Assembly: GCA_965237725.1 (NCBI GenBank)
Contig: OZ250151.1
Span: forward strand, 992,001 to 1,056,000
DNA: 64,000 bases
Source of the DNA: G965237725 sp965237725
GTDB lineage: Bacteria; Pseudomonadota; Gammaproteobacteria; Arenicellales; Poriferihabitantaceae
Direction: 5' to 3'
Each line of letters begins with the position of its first letter. Within the stretch, counting starts at the first letter, position 1. Shown here piece by piece: positions 63,731-64,000 of the stretch. The position numbers and the translations under genes were made by a program. The notes under the pieces were generated by a model that made no database searches, was not told the origin of the DNA, and saw only the letters and a program-made list of their open reading frames with translations.

Positions 63731-64000
63731 CTATAAATTCGATTCGTTGATCACCGAGGTTTCCGCTAAGCAAATAAATTGAACATCTCCGCTCTCTACA
63801 TCTCCCACGACTTCGATGATCGCATTGAGCTCACGATTAAGAGCTTCGTTAGTAAAATTGACATCAAAATTTTGCAACTCGGCAACGCCATCTTCAATTA
63901 CACCGTCGGCACTATTGAGATCAAGGCCACCAGCATCCTCGGTCTCAAAATCGATTTCAAAAGACCCCTCAAATTCAGGATCTTGAGTTGTAAAATTTAA
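63731..64000 (-). CDS. Acidic protein of unknown function, partial
   Basis: The minus-strand frame is open from the window edge to a TAG at 63731-63733, giving the last 89 residues. The sequence is acidic and Asn-rich (EGSFEIDFETEDAGG, NADGVIEDG-like, NFDVNFTNEALNREL, CLAETSVINESNL), as in exported or cell-surface proteins, with no recognised domain. The plus-strand frame over the same bases is rejected because its residues are low-complexity and it would need a TTG start. The gene begins beyond base 64000. Confidence 0.55.
   Translation of the reverse strand, partial: LNFTTQDPEFEGSFEIDFETEDAGGLDLNSADGVIEDGVAELQNFDVNFTNEALNRELNAIIEVVGDVESGDVQFICLAETSVINESNL

Noticed and set aside
63779..64000. 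Plus-strand open frame of 73 residues at the window end
   Set aside because: It needs a TTG start and has low-complexity content; the minus strand holds an uninterrupted, better-balanced frame over the same bases.

Overview
The window looks like chromosome from a free-living, aerobic, probably marine gammaproteobacterium. The case rests on the mix of genes: HspQ, a membrane-anchored DjlA, a BolA protein, a second free-standing EF-G, a clade-type catalase, many MFS/EamA exporters, and paired acyl-CoA dehydrogenases with an ADP-forming acyl-CoA ligase. Base composition is moderate, with AT-rich islands. No rRNA, tRNA, CRISPR array, phage module or intact transposase was recognised. Genus cannot be given from the sequence alone.

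Layout. 1-5.8 kb: two tandem sorbosone-dehydrogenase-like beta-propellers, a DUF3179 protein, hspQ, an MFS transporter and a small winged-helix-like protein, followed by a long hairpin and a 160-bp palindromic mobile-element relic. 6-13.9 kb: the most unusual locus. It is an eight-gene minus-strand operon that starts with a PqqD-type peptide-binding protein and an HPr-kinase-like protein. Two glycosyltransferases, a sulfotransferase, a nucleotidyltransferase-like protein, a histone-deacetylase-like hydrolase and a methyltransferase follow, and a second sulfotransferase is divergent. It resembles a peptide- or glycan-modification system; the PqqD-type protein carries a C-terminal tail that looks like a RiPP leader.

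14-21 kb: an EamA transporter, then a four-gene operon (amidase, glutamine-synthetase-like ligase, lipoprotein, and an ABC permease fused to a serine hydrolase). 21-26.5 kb: a tightly coupled fatty-acid or carnitine-like catabolic operon. 26.5-30.5 kb: an orphan secreted protein, a decayed sulfotransferase and a catalase. 30.6-40.4 kb: two flavin monooxygenases, OsmC, an SDR/class II aldolase group, a lipoprotein peptidase with an MFS partner, an HpcH/HpaI aldolase and a MAPEG protein. 40.5-57 kb: EF-G, DjlA, BolA, an aminotransferase, a racemase-like protein, glycerol kinase, an amidinotransferase, a nucleotide cyclase fused to a GFA zinc domain, NadE and others.

58-61.3 kb looks like a small gene-cassette cluster without an integrase. 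A canonical 64-bp attC site separates a cupin gene from a DinB-like gene, and both genes end inside attC core motifs. A 106-bp near-identical direct repeat flanks an IlvD/Edd-family dehydratase next to them. A 156-bp MITE with a clean target duplication follows, then a TetR gene divergent from a small membrane protein and a sterol-desaturase-family enzyme, whose promoter overlaps a palindromic operator candidate. The window ends inside an acidic protein on the minus strand.
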